A stretch of DNA of 64,000 nt from Coleophoma eucalyptorum (lineage: Eukaryota; Ascomycota; Leotiomycetes; Helotiales; Dermateaceae), in assembly GCA_026120035.1 (NCBI GenBank), contig JALRME010000002.1, forward strand, positions 2,294,001 through 2,358,000. Reading direction: 5' to 3'. Positions 33,942-46,514 of this stretch are shown one piece after another. The position numbers and the translations under genes are program-made. Below the pieces are notes generated by a model. The model was not told where the DNA came from and made no database searches. It saw nothing but the letters and a program-made list of their open reading frames with translations. Within the stretch, counting starts at the first letter, position 1. Every line of letters starts with the position of its first letter.

Positions 33942-35272
33942 TATGTCGCCAGTCGAACATAGTCCTAGCATTTATGATTGTATCTACGTATCGTCATCTT
34001 CTTAAGAAATCCATGTCATACAGTTCTGGCTACGTCTTTAGTCTGAAGCGGCGCCAGATTGGTATTGCCTCATCCCCATTTCGATTTCGTGTCCAATCAG
34101 ATCTGTCTTTCATTGATCATCGTTGGTTAAGGCTAGCTGAGTAAAGCTTTCTGTTGAGGTTTTAGAGGGCCTTGATAAGCGCGAAATTACTAATGGTAGA
34201 TCATAGGTCTCTATGCGTCGATCTGAGGAATTCGTCGACTAGCAGATGCGGAATCTAATATGTCCTAGGCGCTGTCTCGCGGCACGAGGTCTTTTGACTA
34301 CTCAGATGGATAGATTGGCAGCACGAGTATCCTTGTGACAGATACAAGATATGCAGTACCTAATCCGACACAGTCTTTCATCTTCCGCTTTTGACTTGGA
34401 CTACTTGTTGCCCTTTTTCGCTACAGATGTCTTTCAAGGCTAAATGAGGCCCTCGCTCTTTCTATCCGAATGGAAGAGAGACGGTGTGGACTGAGGGTTG
34501 AGGGGTATTGGCGATGTATTGAAGAGAGATAATGGAAAAGAATAAATCAGGAGAGAGCAAGTCCCGCACAGCGACGTTGGGAAAATTGCGAACAATATCA
34601 AGAAAGAATGGAGACGGATCATGGGTCATCGCTAAATTTCATCAAGCATAAGGGCGGCAAGCTATGGTTATATCAGCGACCAAAAGCACATCCCAGGAGC
34701 GGAAAAAAGTTGCTAGTAAGACACTTTGCGCGTAGTGGCGCCATTTCTCAGGGTTCGAAGACAGATCGGGCATTTTCTATCATCCAGGCAAGCAACCTGG
34801 AAGAAATCTACATCCCGGTTCTGGTGTGGAAAGCCGAGGTGCTTACTAACGAGACTACCGACATGGTGCATCTGCTCGTTGAGCGTCCTGTCGAACGTCA
34901 CAGAGGCCAACTAACCTGCCAAGCCTTGCAAGTTCTTCCTTCAAGAGCCCTTGCTGCCCCAGGAGCTACGCGTGCCTAAGTAGACCCTGTTCGAAAGATC
35001 TCGAGACATACCGGCCTAGAGCCTACTTGTACCCATCACTCACTCTGCTGCCCTGCGGCGTTCTCCCGGCAAGTTCTGGATACACACCGATACACACCGA
35101 CCATCGTCATTCCCGTCGTGATTTGACTTATGGTATACTGTAGTTATGTGCCATAATCTCCTGCGTACACTGTATAGTAAGCAAGGACGGTGTTTCCCCA
35201 CAAAAAGCCGATATCCTTCTAAATTCTGCTTTCACCCAACTTTCGCAACACTTCCCCACGCAGGCTGGTTCA

Positions 35273-36470
35273 ATGAGCACTGCCTCATCAACTTCCCAGA
35301 ATCTCCAGCAGAGGCCTTTGAGCACCTCGAGTGCCGCTCTGCTGGAGCAATTTGGGCAGTGGCTTCGAGGCGCACAGTTTGAGGATGTTGGAGGTGGGTC
35401 TCAACGATGCGTGGACAAAGATTTGAGAAGGAATATCGATGCCCTCATTTCGGAACTTGACATCTCTTCCCTAGTCAGTCTTCCATTAATCCTACCTTAG
35501 CCGATTCCCTATTATACTTTCTACTCCCTGATTAACGCCTTCGCAAAAAAAGAAGCCTTCTCTGGTATGCGCTAACTTTTCTTGTGGCGCCGTAGTTTGG
35601 TTCCAGGCGCTGGGGTTATACTGTCTGGCGAGTGTCTCGTTCTGCTGGAGCACGATTCCGGAACTCCAAAGGCGTGGCCTATCTGTACCCTTTACGACTA
35701 CACGAGGGTTATACGCCCACTATCTCGCAATTACCACTGGTTGTTGGCGAAGTTACTCACATCGAAAGCGAAGTCACTGTTACCCCTGCGTTGGATTGCC
35801 TCTTTGTGGTTGCGTTATGATCCAAAAAGGGATCTGATTAGAAGCATCGATGTAGTCTTGCATTATCGAGGCTTCTGAATGGCATCCTCCGCTACACAGC
35901 GTCCCTAGATAGCCGCGCGATTATGGCAACAGGCGCACGGAGCCTACAGTTTGCTAAATGAAGTTGGGACCGATCTTCGAGATCAAGGTGGTATTTGTCT
36001 TATCTCTACGTCTGTCAAAGCATATCAAAGGTCGGCGTACATATCCAGACGGGAACGGAAGACGGTTGGTGTTTGGAGTTCGACAAGCATATCGGGCTCT
36101 AACTATTCAGCTTCCACAACGATGGCTATATAGAATCGTAGCGGCTCACTTCACCTTTCAAATTGCGTATCGCTTCTATCTCAGCGCCCCAAGTTTGCGT
36201 GAAAAGACATGATGAAAGAGCGCTGCTGTTGCATTTGATACAAACAGAGCATTGTTGTAGCTCAAAGCTCTTATTGTGATGCCATTAGCCTTGACCTGTG
36301 AGGAATACAATCTGCGGGACCTGTACCCTCCTAAGGTGAGCTCCTGTATTGATGCTCCCAAAGCCCGGCTACCCTTTTCTTTACAGGCCCCAAACCTCGA
36401 GATCCCACCTTACGTCCCGTTTGGTAACGAAGTCAAAATCCCTAAACTCAAAGGTAGAACACACGGCTAG
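35273..36470 (+). pseudogene. coding-like fragments, unrecognised
   Basis: Several consecutive frames have protein-like composition but are broken by stops and frameshifts: 35273-35500 (ALLEQFGQWLRGAQFEDVGG), 35632-35820 (GVAYLYPLRLHEGYTPTISQ), 35958-36212 and 36276-36470. I cannot join them into one model or name a family. A decayed gene is the simplest reading. Confidence 0.2.
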
Positions 36471-36658
36471 GAATATCTTGTTCTCTCGTTAGCTTCAAAG
36501 TAAGGTAGAGGTTGTGTTAAAAGAAAGCCTCGATCAACCGAGCCAGAATCCAGGTCCGAGCCAATATTCCTCTTACCTGTCGATGTTCACTCACTTCTGT
36601 ACACGCCAGCTCGGTGTCTCAGTCTTGTCGTATCTCCTAGGTTGCTCGCTTATCATGA

Positions 36659-36883
36659 TCATTTCTGTTGTTGCCTCATCTCAAAGGCCTCTCTGGCTTG
36701 CTCGTCAAGGAGAGCCTCGTAGGCATAGCAGTCGTCGCACATAAGGGACTTATGGTAGCGGTCTGTCCTACGGTTCTTTTTGCGGGGACAGAGCTCGCCA
36801 TTAGCTTGCTCCTTTGGGCACGGCTCGTCGCGCGTCATGAGGTGATGACCGCAGGAGAAGTGATCTACATGGATCTTGCACAT
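36659..36883 (-). CDS. small Cys/His-rich protein, 74 aa
   Basis: I do not recognise a named family. The frame starts MCKIHVDHFSCGHHL and contains C2, C11 and four more cysteines downstream, with His residues interspersed in a pattern that could bind one or two zinc ions. It ends with a charged helix rich in Glu, Arg and Gln. Similar small CxxxxxxHxxCGH-type proteins occur in many filamentous fungi without known function. The frame continues upstream only through a GTG, so I chose the ATG at 36883. A further upstream exon is possible. It stands alone in the gene-poor island. Confidence 0.45.
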   Translation of the reverse strand: MCKIHVDHFSCGHHLMTRDEPCPKEQANGELCPRKKNRRTDRYHKSLMCDDCYAYEALLDEQAREAFEMRQQQK

Positions 36884-37838
36884 CTTGCTGGCTTTCTTGG
36901 TTTGGTAGAAAGGATTTACCACTTGATTGTTGAGAGTAGGGGTTGTAGCTTATAGCTTGTGATTTGTAGTATCGCTTTTCGAGTTCAAGATGTTGTAAGT
37001 TGAAGACGCGTGGTGGAGTGACGGTTGTAAATAGGTATCGACAGTGGAACAGGATGCAACGACTTTTGCTCTGCAGACTTCCAGCTCGAGGCACACTGAG
37101 CCAAAATTCCAGTTCTTCCTGTCCCAGCTAGTATCCAACTACGATGAAACAAGAACAACATCAACAAAGCTTTTGGTTTCAACTTTGTGCCATCCTTTTG
37201 CTCTTCGTTGCCAGTCAAAGCTGAAAATACTTGCCATTTTGTTGCCTATCATCACCACTCCTTCCTTAAGACTAACTTAACACCTTTCGATAGAGGCCAA
37301 CTCCGCATCAAGATTTTATAACTCAAAGATCATGTCTAGATCATGTCATCGATGCTGCAAGATTAACTCCATTCCGCTCATACTTGCACTACTTCGGCCC
37401 GCGTATCGTTATGTCTGTTAGGCAAGCGGGTTTTTATCTACAGATCTGTTAAATCCATCCAGCTCCACGCTTCTTGGTCATCGCCAACATCCCAGCAATC
37501 ATAGTGGTTGTTTAGGGTCTGCTACTGTGATAGCATGATCACATAGGTCCATCGTATGCAAAGGAGCCCATGAGGTAGACAGGGGTTTCTCCATATATTC
37601 GCTCGGTTGTCACTTGAAGTGGTTTTATTTCATCTCTCAGGGCAAATCAACAGTCCTGACCATTGTTCAAGTAAAGTTTCGCTGGGTAGCACCACGCGTG
37701 GGTTTGGGACTGACAGCAGAGTGGCCAACGCTATTGCAGAAGTACCTGGAGTTGGTCTTGAGAGAATTCTCGTCTCCAACAAGGTAGTTTTCGCCCCAAT
37801 CTATGCCCCTGAAAACTTGGGGTTGGGGGTGTCGGGGT

Positions 37839-38555
37839 CTAGGTCCTGGATTGCTCTTCTTCAGCTACCAGTGGCTTGGAATCAAACCGCTTAAGCTCGT
37901 GTGTAGGCGATGGAGACAATACGGGCTGCACCAGTGGCTGCGCAGAATACCGCATATTGGGATGTGCTCCCCCCAGTGACCCCGAAGATTGCGAGAAAGG
38001 TGGGCCTGCCATGGCCAACTGGAGATCTTGTCTGAATGAAGGATAATGCGTGTGTGCAGTAGTGGACGAGGCCTGCCAAGAGTGCTGAGGCTTTTTTTGC
38101 TCCGAAAATTCACTCCGTTCCTCACCTGGCTGGCCGTCTCTTCGCTTGCGCTTCATGGTTGCCTTCTTTGGCTCAACAGCAGGTAGGCACCTAACAGGAA
38201 TGGCGAAATTCTTCACCAATCTTGATACCCAAGTTGTACTGACTTGGGTCCCGAACTCCTTGAAAAGTGCGTCGGATATCTTCTCGTATTACAAATCCGG
38301 TTTATTTCCCAGCATCTTTCTCGCGACCTCCGCAGCTTTATCTTTATCTATCGCAGGTTTGCGCCCATTCTTCTTCCGGTCGTCCTTTCCGGCCTTGACC
38401 TTATTATCTCTCTTCTGGTTCCATACAATCGCCTGAGGGCTCGTTTTGTATATTTTTGCAAGCGAATGGATGGAGGCAGACTCCAGATTTCCATCATTCA
38501 TCTCGACTGCTGTCTCGATGGCAGCGATGACCTCGGTCCGAAGATGCGGTGCCAT
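37839..38555 (-). pseudogene. bipartite helix-turn-helix gene interrupted by one TAA
   Basis: One minus-strand frame runs about 238 codons from MAPHLRTEVIAAIETAVEMN, with a single in-frame TAA at 38289-38291. Before the stop lies a first HTH-like unit (SIHSLAKIYKTSPQAIVW), a basic linker and GRKPAIDKDKAAEVARKMLG. After it the second unit continues naturally (YEKISDALFKEFG, TTWVSRLVKNF), then a basic patch and a Ser/Pro/Gln-rich tail. The two-part layout resembles the paired-like DNA-binding region of Tc1/mariner-type transposases, but no DDE catalytic domain follows. A CAA to TAA change would explain the break and would fit RIP. A short intron across the stop cannot be excluded. Confidence 0.5.
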
Positions 38556-41500
38556 GATCTGCAAAGAGTCAGTTATAGGTCGCATAGAACACATAGAAAT
38601 GCATACTGAAACAATTCCAAAGGGGCAAGCCGCGATCAGCTCGACTGAGGTGACTGCTGTTGAAGTAATGGTGCGTCAAGTTCTATGCTAGCCAAACATG
38701 TCCGGTCCGAGGAAGAGTGAGCTTAGTCAGCAGCCATTTGTGAGCGTGCAGCACCCTACCTACCTATTCCTACTCAAGGAGGAACTTCAATAATCTGTTT
38801 AAAGCCCGGGACCTACAGGAATATCAAGAATTAGGTGAAGGTGTAGTGCGAACCTCGCTGAAATCTTGTCGTCGCTACGCTTGGGCTTGGTATTGACGGG
38901 AATATTATCCATTGTGGTAATTAGTGGTGATGGTTATCTACAACGTTAAGAGTCTCTTCATATTTTCTCCTGGCCCTCCTTTGGTTAATGAATTAAGATA
39001 ATTCACAATCATAAGTCCGAGACGGGTTTTCAAGCTTCTCTTCCTCCAAGTAAGGACTGCGACAAGAAAATGCTCTAGAATTCGTGCGGCATAGGTACTT
39101 GTTGATAGCACTGTCACCTGTCACTTATCACTAGGCCCTAACTCACAGTTATAATTAAGAGATGTAGATGCAGAAGAATCATAAAGGAATAAGAGGTGCC
39201 ATGGCAGAACTTTATAATTTCTACGCAATTTTCCCCCAATCTCTATCTTAGCATCTACTTTAACAAAAACCTTAGCCCACCTTAAATATGAGGGCAAGCG
39301 TTATGCCGACAAAATATTCAATTTCACTCTTTCAAGCTTCTACCCAAATATAACCTCTCATTGCTCTAAGGATGGTAGCTTTGAGACTATACACCTATCG
39401 CAGGCTTATAACACTAGTGGCTAGACCTAACTGCTTACCGAATAAAGCTTGTTTACTTGTTGGCAGCCACTTATTCCTGACCTTTGTCATTTGTCAAAAG
39501 AGATACCTCTCCTTCGAATGCAAGAGCTTAGGCTTTGCAGTGCTTCTTGGTATATTGTATTAGAGGCACTAGCCCTCTGAGTATTTTGTCTGATACCACG
39601 TTCGAAGTGTAGTATCTTTGAATTTTGAAAGCAGCAAGTTGTTTTTCATAGTAGAATGAATGTATATATTTACACTAGTACGATCGATGGAATGTTTTAG
39701 GGTATACTTAGCCTGATAGTAAAGAAGTTAAGCGACGGCGCTTGGATCTGCTACGTACTTCAAGCTTTTCCTAGTCCCCTATAGAGTAAGTGCCAAGCCT
39801 CTATATATGCCAAGATTCGCACGAAGGTTTCTCTTATTTTCTTCGTAAATGAGTTCGTAACAATCCGTCTTACAAGGTTATTCAGAGCTCTACCTCTATT
39901 CTGAGACCCAAGAAGTATTAGCTAGCTCGATTCGTTATACTTTTATTTTAACACCAAAACCTGCATACACATGTATACGCATATTTGAGCAAACTATATA
40001 GAGGCTCATAGGGGGGGTGGACATAAGAATATCCCAGGCTCACACCTTATTCGCCCAGACTCAAAAACACAAGTACCTCAAAATGAGAATACTCTCCCAT
40101 TTTACAAGTGACTGACTCTTGCCATGCAAGGCACCCACTTTAAAAGTTGTGTCTTTTTCCTCTCTTTATTGACTTCAAGGAAGTAGAAGAAAATAAAGAA
40201 CCCCATGGTACTCCGATAATGAATCAAGATTGTATACTTTATGAACACCTTACTGAAATAAGTGCCTACTTATGGAAAACCAAGAAGCTTCTAGAATATA
40301 CTGATGAATAAACCGTGGCCCATGTCTACGAGAATTCTAAGTTGAAATCTTGTTAATACTAAGAGTTAACCGCTATCTTTTTTTGTGGCCACTCTACACT
40401 GACTGCAATAAAAATCAAAAGTCTTTCAACACCACATTTTGTATTTGCAGTTCATGAGTAATCGTAGTTTGTTAGACAGAAATATTCAAACTTCTATGGT
40501 CCAAGCATTTCCAATATCAAAGATTGCAAATTTCCTCAATAAAGAATTACAGGAACAGAATTTCTCTGCAGATTATCAAGCAGAGACTCTTCCGAATCTT
40601 TCGCCACGGATAAAATCTTAAGGACAGAACGACCAACAAGATTATACTAGCGATATCAATCACACTAGGTAAGACACTACGGGACTTATGCGCAACACCC
40701 CCATGTTTCCCTGTTGCGGGGAGTGCCATCACGAAGCCATAGAAATCTGTAGACTTTTTTGAGATGGAACCTGACTTGTGAGAATAGATATTTTTCAATA
40801 GCGAATAGAAGATCTCGAAATCATGGAAGATGCGGCGACTGCTAGTAAGAAAGACCTAGGTGAACTCATACCATAGCACTGCATCAAACAGATGCAAACG
40901 CGCCGCTTGAGATTCTCTTCGGAGAAAACTCAGTTTCTAAGTCACAATGCTGGAAACGGCTACTCCGGAAAATTCGCCCTTATGTACCGAGAGATCCGGC
41001 TCTTGATGCATTTATTGAAAGTACCCGCATATTCGGAGATGTCGGAAGTTTCTCTACTTTTCGGAGGAAGAGGTAGGTACGATTACAGGCGCCCAATATG
41101 AGTAGATCAAGCTTTTAACCTACTCAAAGTTGGAAGACTACTTGATGATTTGAAGCAAATAACCCGCTTGAGGCAGATAAACAAACCAATAGAGTAATCA
41201 GAGCAGTTGAAAAGGAAAGCAGTTACGAGAATGTCAGGAAGCAACATTAGCGGGAGAAAGAGCCTTCGGAGATGAAGATCTGCATGCAGCCGACGATTGA
41301 GCTTCAGAATAGCAGAACTCATAGCCACCACCAAAGCGACAAGGATAAAATAGAAAACGAATTGAGGTGTCGCTGGTGAGCATGATTTACTCTTCTTGTT
41401 CTTTTCGCTGACTTGCTATTATCCATGGTAAAAAGAAATCCTGAGGATCCTATTTTCCTATCAAGTCTATTTTAACTTCTTTGCCTCAAAAGCACACGAT

Positions 41501-42518
41501 CCGTTCAAAATGAACCTTGTCCCACTTAAAATATAACAGTTGTGAATCGCATATAACTTACTTAATGAATCCAAAATCGACCAATTTAAATCTTGGTCTC
41601 TTATGATTTTCCTGTTCCGCATGCAGGGAGTTCTTCGCAGCGAATAGGTGTAATTCTCTACTTCTCCATTGATTATATCAAAAACTGATTTGACTCGAAC
41701 CTTTTATAAATAGAAGGATTCTGAAACCAGCATATATATATCTACACTGACAATTTTATTTTGCAACGAGCTTTTAAAAAGACCAGTGTTTTTTATTAGA
41801 CGCTCCGTGCGGTAGTGTCCACATATTCCTCCCATAGCTAAGATATAAAGATATATAGGCTCCAACCCCATCACGCAGATCACCTTAGTGAGTTTATTAA
41901 CAAACAACCCCTTTCAAGTAATTCAAGATAGGTAAGTCAAACCTAAACGAGTTGAAGAACGATAGGTTACGTTCTAATCACACTTGTCATTCAACGTAGG
42001 AAGAATGGATATCATAACGATCTCAAAAGTTCACCCTTCTATAGCACAAAAATATACAAGCCTTGGAGTTGCCTTTCGAGAACTTGATCGAGCCTGCAGT
42101 ATATGATATATCATTCAGTTTCGAGCAGCTGCCAATAAGTACCAAGTAACTATCGGTTGTGCATTTTTCTTTTGGTGTGTTGGTAATGCTCAGGGTATTA
42201 GTGAAATTTCTTTTCTGTTTCTTTCTCATTGGAAATGTTTTGATTGGAGATGCATAAGACTGATGTACAGTGTTTTGATCCTACAGTCCAAGCTCATAGA
42301 GCATAGCCTCCCTATGAGGACCCGATAATTATCAGTAAGATTTAAGTAATCTATTCTCCAAAGAGGCTCTAGCCAACTATTTACCCTTGAGGCCCTTTGT
42401 GATCCTTCGCGCTATCTATATACCAACGCCAACCAGTCTTGTTGCCAAGCGCAAGTCTTTCTCTAATCAACCATGGCGGGTATCCAATGCAACCTGTCAA
42501 TTTTCGAAACCAATACCT

Positions 42519-43411
42519 CTACTCAATCCTCTCCTCTCGTTCTTCTTCATCTAATAATGGATTTATCTCGGAATCCTGCCCCTTGGATCCAGCATATAAG
42601 AAGTAGTGCTGGACAATGAATATGAGGTCAAAGAATATGCTGACATTGCCAAGGCCCAGCTTCACTGGGTTGTCAAAGACATTTGACACATCTCCTTGCA
42701 TATAAGCATCCAGGCCCAGTTGTGCATTTGACAAGATACCTCCAGCAAAGTCGAGTAGAATCTGGTATATTGACCAGCCTTGGGTAGAGCGGTTTCGCCA
42801 ATTCGTGAGGACTTGCGGCATGTATTTGACGATGGTGATAATGAGTTTGACGTTTGCTAAAGCAAATATCTGCATATGTGAGCATTAAGCCAGCCAAAAG
42901 TACCATATCAACTTACAATATCGATAGTAGCCCATCCGCTTTTCGGATCCGGATTATTGTTTGTCAAAACAAGGAGAGCTATAATGCCTACATAGATGAA
43001 GCATAAGATCATGAGCATAGCTGTTGCCCAGCTAACCCTGGCCCCATTTGCACGCTTGCTTCTCTTCTCGAACCCCCAAACACTGGGAGCCAAGAATTGA
43101 GAGAGCGTAATGACTGTCAGGATGACAGCATGACCTGCAAAAATAACATCGTTCAATGCTACCAAAGGCTCCAACCCGTTGTTCCTAGAGGCATATTCGG
43201 ATCGGATCGTTGGCGAATAGCGGTATGCACAGTTGGAGATCAGGTATGCCACGAAACCGAGAACGTTGATGGTGGGAAAATCAATATTTACTCCCGAGGT
43301 TGTTTTGCGACGCCAGTTTAGCAGTGGCTGAGGATAGAAGGACGCTGACCAGCAGAACATATAGATCCAGCCGAAGCATAGCGAAAGAGCTTCGATGAAA
43401 GTAAAGGCCAT
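42519..43411 (-). CDS. cystinosin-like PQ-loop lysosomal/vacuolar cystine transporter
   Basis: Model complement(join(42519..42869, 42917..43411)), 281 aa. The 47-bp intron has donor GTAAGT and joins in phase (ATIDI to IFALANVK). Seven hydrophobic segments are visible. Two PQ-loop motifs are clear: FYPQPLLNWRRKTTSGVNID and YMPQVLTNWRNRSTQGWSIY. The conserved NVLGFVAY and LLDFAGGILSNAQL segments follow them, as in human CTNS and yeast Ers1. The family exports cystine with protons from the lysosome or vacuole. The acidic C-terminus (NPLLDEEEREERIE) may carry a sorting signal. I start at the ATG at 43411 because the upstream frame has only TTG. It is divergent from the 2EXR-like gene, with 287 bp between start codons. 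Confidence 0.92.
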
Positions 43412-43698
43412 GTTGGATAATTCATCGCCGTTGGAAGTGGTTGGCAAAAGAAGAGTGGAGGGAGGTTGAGCTTTAATTTATCTGCGCGACTGCGCCTTTG
43501 CGCGTATGTCTGAAATGGAAGGAGTGATCTCGTGCCGCAATTCGGTCACGGGATAACACTATAATTTAAGGTTATCAGTGCTTTATCGCAAACTTGGCAA
43601 AATCCAACGACTTCTTATCGTCATCGTCCTAATCCTCGCCATCAAGCACACACGCATATCGATCAGGTACTGATTCTCAGTTGGACATCCGAACCGTG
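43412..43698. promoter_or_regulatory. divergent promoter of the cystinosin and 2EXR-like genes
   Basis: This 287-bp gap must hold both promoters. No strong shared motif is visible. Confidence 0.45.
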
Positions 43699-44340
43699 AT
43701 GCCAGCTCTCACATTTCTAGACTTACCGGGAGAAATCCGTAATCATGTATATAAATTACTCCTCTTGGTACCCTCACCGTCCACACAGCGTGTTTTAGGA
43801 TCCGATCCTTCTCTTCATCCAAAAATCCTAGCAGCGTGCCGTCAAATACACGAAGAAGCTGCTGAGATGCTGTACGGATCGAACACCTTTTTAGCACATC
43901 CAAGCCTTCTCTCTGGCCTACCGCGATTGCGCCTCTATTACGGAGTCATCAGCTCACCAAGATCGATATCCCTAATCCAACGCTATCACATTCGAGTACG
44001 GCTGGATTGCGACCCCAACTTTTCTGCAAATAAAGCAAGTGATTGCTTTAGTGGCAAGGAAGAGTTGACGATAGAAGTTTTCCAGGCGCAATACGGTAGC
44101 TCAGATCACAAAGTGTTGGAGTTGTTCGAAGGAATTCGCGGGATAAAGAAAGCACGCATTTACGGGAGCGTTATAGCATTTCCCCGGTATGTACAGTGGC
44201 TGGAAAATGCTATGATGAGCCTGAAGGATGTGGAGGTAGCACCATTTGCTGAAGAGGATGATCCTTCGTGGTCGTTTGACCTTGGGACTCTTAGTGCGGC
44301 TACCGGTAACATTGAGGATACAGACTTACACATGCCGTAG
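43699..44340 (+). CDS. 2EXR/F-box-like fungal protein
   Basis: Single exon, 213 aa. The opening LTFLDLPGEIRNHVYKLLLL, followed by ILAACRQIHEEAAEMLYGSN, is the hallmark of a very large family of filamentous-fungal proteins related to F-box (2EXR) domains. The rest is a variable helical region with no other motif. Members are often lineage-expanded and have no known substrate, and an adaptor role is inferred only from the F-box resemblance. The ATG at 43699 is chosen because it directly precedes the conserved motif. No intron is needed. Confidence 0.8.
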   Translation: MPALTFLDLPGEIRNHVYKLLLLVPSPSTQRVLGSDPSLHPKILAACRQIHEEAAEMLYGSNTFLAHPSLLSGLPRLRLYYGVISSPRSISLIQRYHIRVRLDCDPNFSANKASDCFSGKEELTIEVFQAQYGSSDHKVLELFEGIRGIKKARIYGSVIAFPRYVQWLENAMMSLKDVEVAPFAEEDDPSWSFDLGTLSAATGNIEDTDLHMP

Positions 44341-46514
44341 TGTGGTGGCCGGTGAGATAAAAGAGTAATGATTGTCGCACTTGAACTTCTGCCGTAAAGC
44401 GGTTGGAGGGTGGCTTGTGATTGTCAACGCAGCTAAGCTGGTTGCTGAATGCTCCGTTTTTATATCTTCATGCTTCTTGTATCTCTTTTTCAAATGTATT
44501 CCTTTGCCCACATATCAAAAGAATCTTTTAGACCTGTGGTTTCTAAAATTCTATGTTGAACTACACCACCTGAAGTACAGCATAGGCCTCCCATTGTAAA
44601 CCTCTCATCAATCTTTACATTTCACATTGGTCAAGTGCTTTAGTCTGCCTCCTCGGATAAGCAACGCATACCCATGCTACGAAGATGGGCTCGACAGTTG
44701 AGCGAAACCGTCAGAACCCTCTTTCTGCTTATTCCAAGCGCCAATGGCAACAGTGCAAGTGTCTCAAGATAGACAACAGCGGTATAGCTGCTTTCTGTGC
44801 TTGAGAAATAGGTATGGGTTGGGAATTGTATCTTAAGGGGTTGGCAAGGACTCCACTCACATTCCTTGTCAGAATGGCCTTGTAGCCTTGATCGTCACTG
44901 AGCTATGGTTGGTTTGATTCTTCTACATAGTACGATAGCTTGAAAAGTAAAGACTCTGTGCTTACATATCAATCATGCTACCCATAGTGTTCGTCGCTGC
45001 ATCAAGTTGCCCATGGATATGAAGATTCCAGTCTGCGAAATCCGGTATCAAAATCACCCAGTCACCGCCCAACATATCATATCTTAAGGAGTAATCGCCG
45101 CATGCCCCTATTATTCCACGTGATTTAAGCGACAATAATCTGCACTTTTGCGAAATTCCTCCACGTGCTCAAAATGCCCACGCTTAGCTTAACAAAGACT
45201 AGCACACGGGGATCGGCTCGCAGGTTCCATGAAACCCAGTTCCCAGCCAGCTCGCTAAGCGACCAAAAAAAAGAATGGAACGCAAGCACGGCAGAGGAAG
45301 ATCTTCGATTTGCAAGGGAGAAAAACGCCTCTCGTTGCGGGGTCAAATCGAAAAAGGCAACTGAGACAAGTTTCAATAAAGGTCGCGCTTTTATTGAATC
45401 TATATCTGGTTTGATTCTTCCAATCAGTGGAGAATGAAGGCGTAAAGATTTTGATAATTCCGAATATCATTCTTTTTTTTGGTTTTGTTTTGGCAGCTAT
45501 GTGGCTTTTCTTCAGAGTGGGAGACAAGGAAAGAGAAAACCCGCAAATATAACCCCTCCTTTGTTCCCAAACCCCATTCGCGAAAAACTCTCCACCCTGC
45601 AGCGACTGCAGCGGTGGCAACATCAACAACCACAACCCTCTAAACAGATTCGCAAATGTCCCTTCTCAAAACCCCGTATTACTCCTGAGAATAGACAAGG
45701 AAAGAAAGTAGGATAAACAGCCAAAGGAAAAAATTACAAACGAGAGAATAAGAGAGGGTGAGGCAGATAAGCTCTCTCATCTCTCTGCCGGCCACCGCGC
45801 ACTTTGTACTTTCCACCACCGCCATACTCTCATCCCACCCATCCCATTGTTGATTTCCATTCTGCTCCCGAACACAATCTTTGTGAGGTAGGCCTTGCGA
45901 TAGCCTGCCAGCTCTTATCCTTTTTCGAAAATCCATCCCCCGTTCTCTCTGATCCAGCCAGCTCCCACTTCCATTCTAATTCCTCTTGCCCATATGCCAA
46001 AGTCCCGCCACCTGGGAAATCGATCCAGTTTTTCCACCACCATAACCTAAACTTATTGATATTTTAATCACACAGCAGAAGTGAGACGACAAACAAAAAC
46101 CAAGCCCGAGTACCTGCTTACAATGCGAGGACAGTAACAAAGTAGTAAGTAGAGAACCAAGGGTGCGAGGAAAACAGGAGAGACGCAATATAGACAATGA
46201 AACTCGTATGTCAGTCATCAGTCGTTCATCAAAGATGGTGTGGAGCGCAAGAGCAGATTAAACAGAAGAACACCATGCTTGCTGATGAAACCCATAAGAA
46301 ATGACTTGTTGAAGCAAGGAAAACGCACAAGTGAGAGTATAAAATGATTCAGACACAGGAGGTGGGGTTAAGTATGGTAGTCCCCCAAGCTAGTGATGCC
46401 CATGCAGTCGTTGATACACGGTTGAAATATTCCTAAAGACCATTGTTGTCCAATAGCCGATACATTGCCCGCCGGAAAAGGTTGCGAATCAGCACAAATC
46501 GGTGGCCATGAGAC
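44341..46514. other. intergenic region
   Basis: About 2.2 kb between a + and a - gene, so both 3' ends face it. Short open frames at 45165-45437 and 45255-45635 overlap on opposite strands and show no motif. Purine/pyrimidine-rich stretches occur near 45.5-46.1 kb. Nothing else is supported. Confidence 0.5.

Larger units (their letters stand above)
31894..42518. other. gene-poor island, AT-rich towards the right
   Basis: About 10.6 kb with only two gene-like features (36659-36883 and 37839-38555) and scattered coding-like fragments. Lines sampled near 40.4 and 41.5 kb have about 30-32% G+C by hand count, well below the surrounding genes. Many short frames are broken by stops. I see no terminal inverted repeats, reverse transcriptase or DDE transposase motifs. 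The pattern fits decayed mobile or RIP-mutated DNA, but this is inference. Confidence 0.5.

Noticed and set aside
34608..34979. 123-codon frame in the gene-poor island
   Set aside because: It has some protein-like composition, but no recognisable domain or intron structure, and an overlapping frame upstream stops early.
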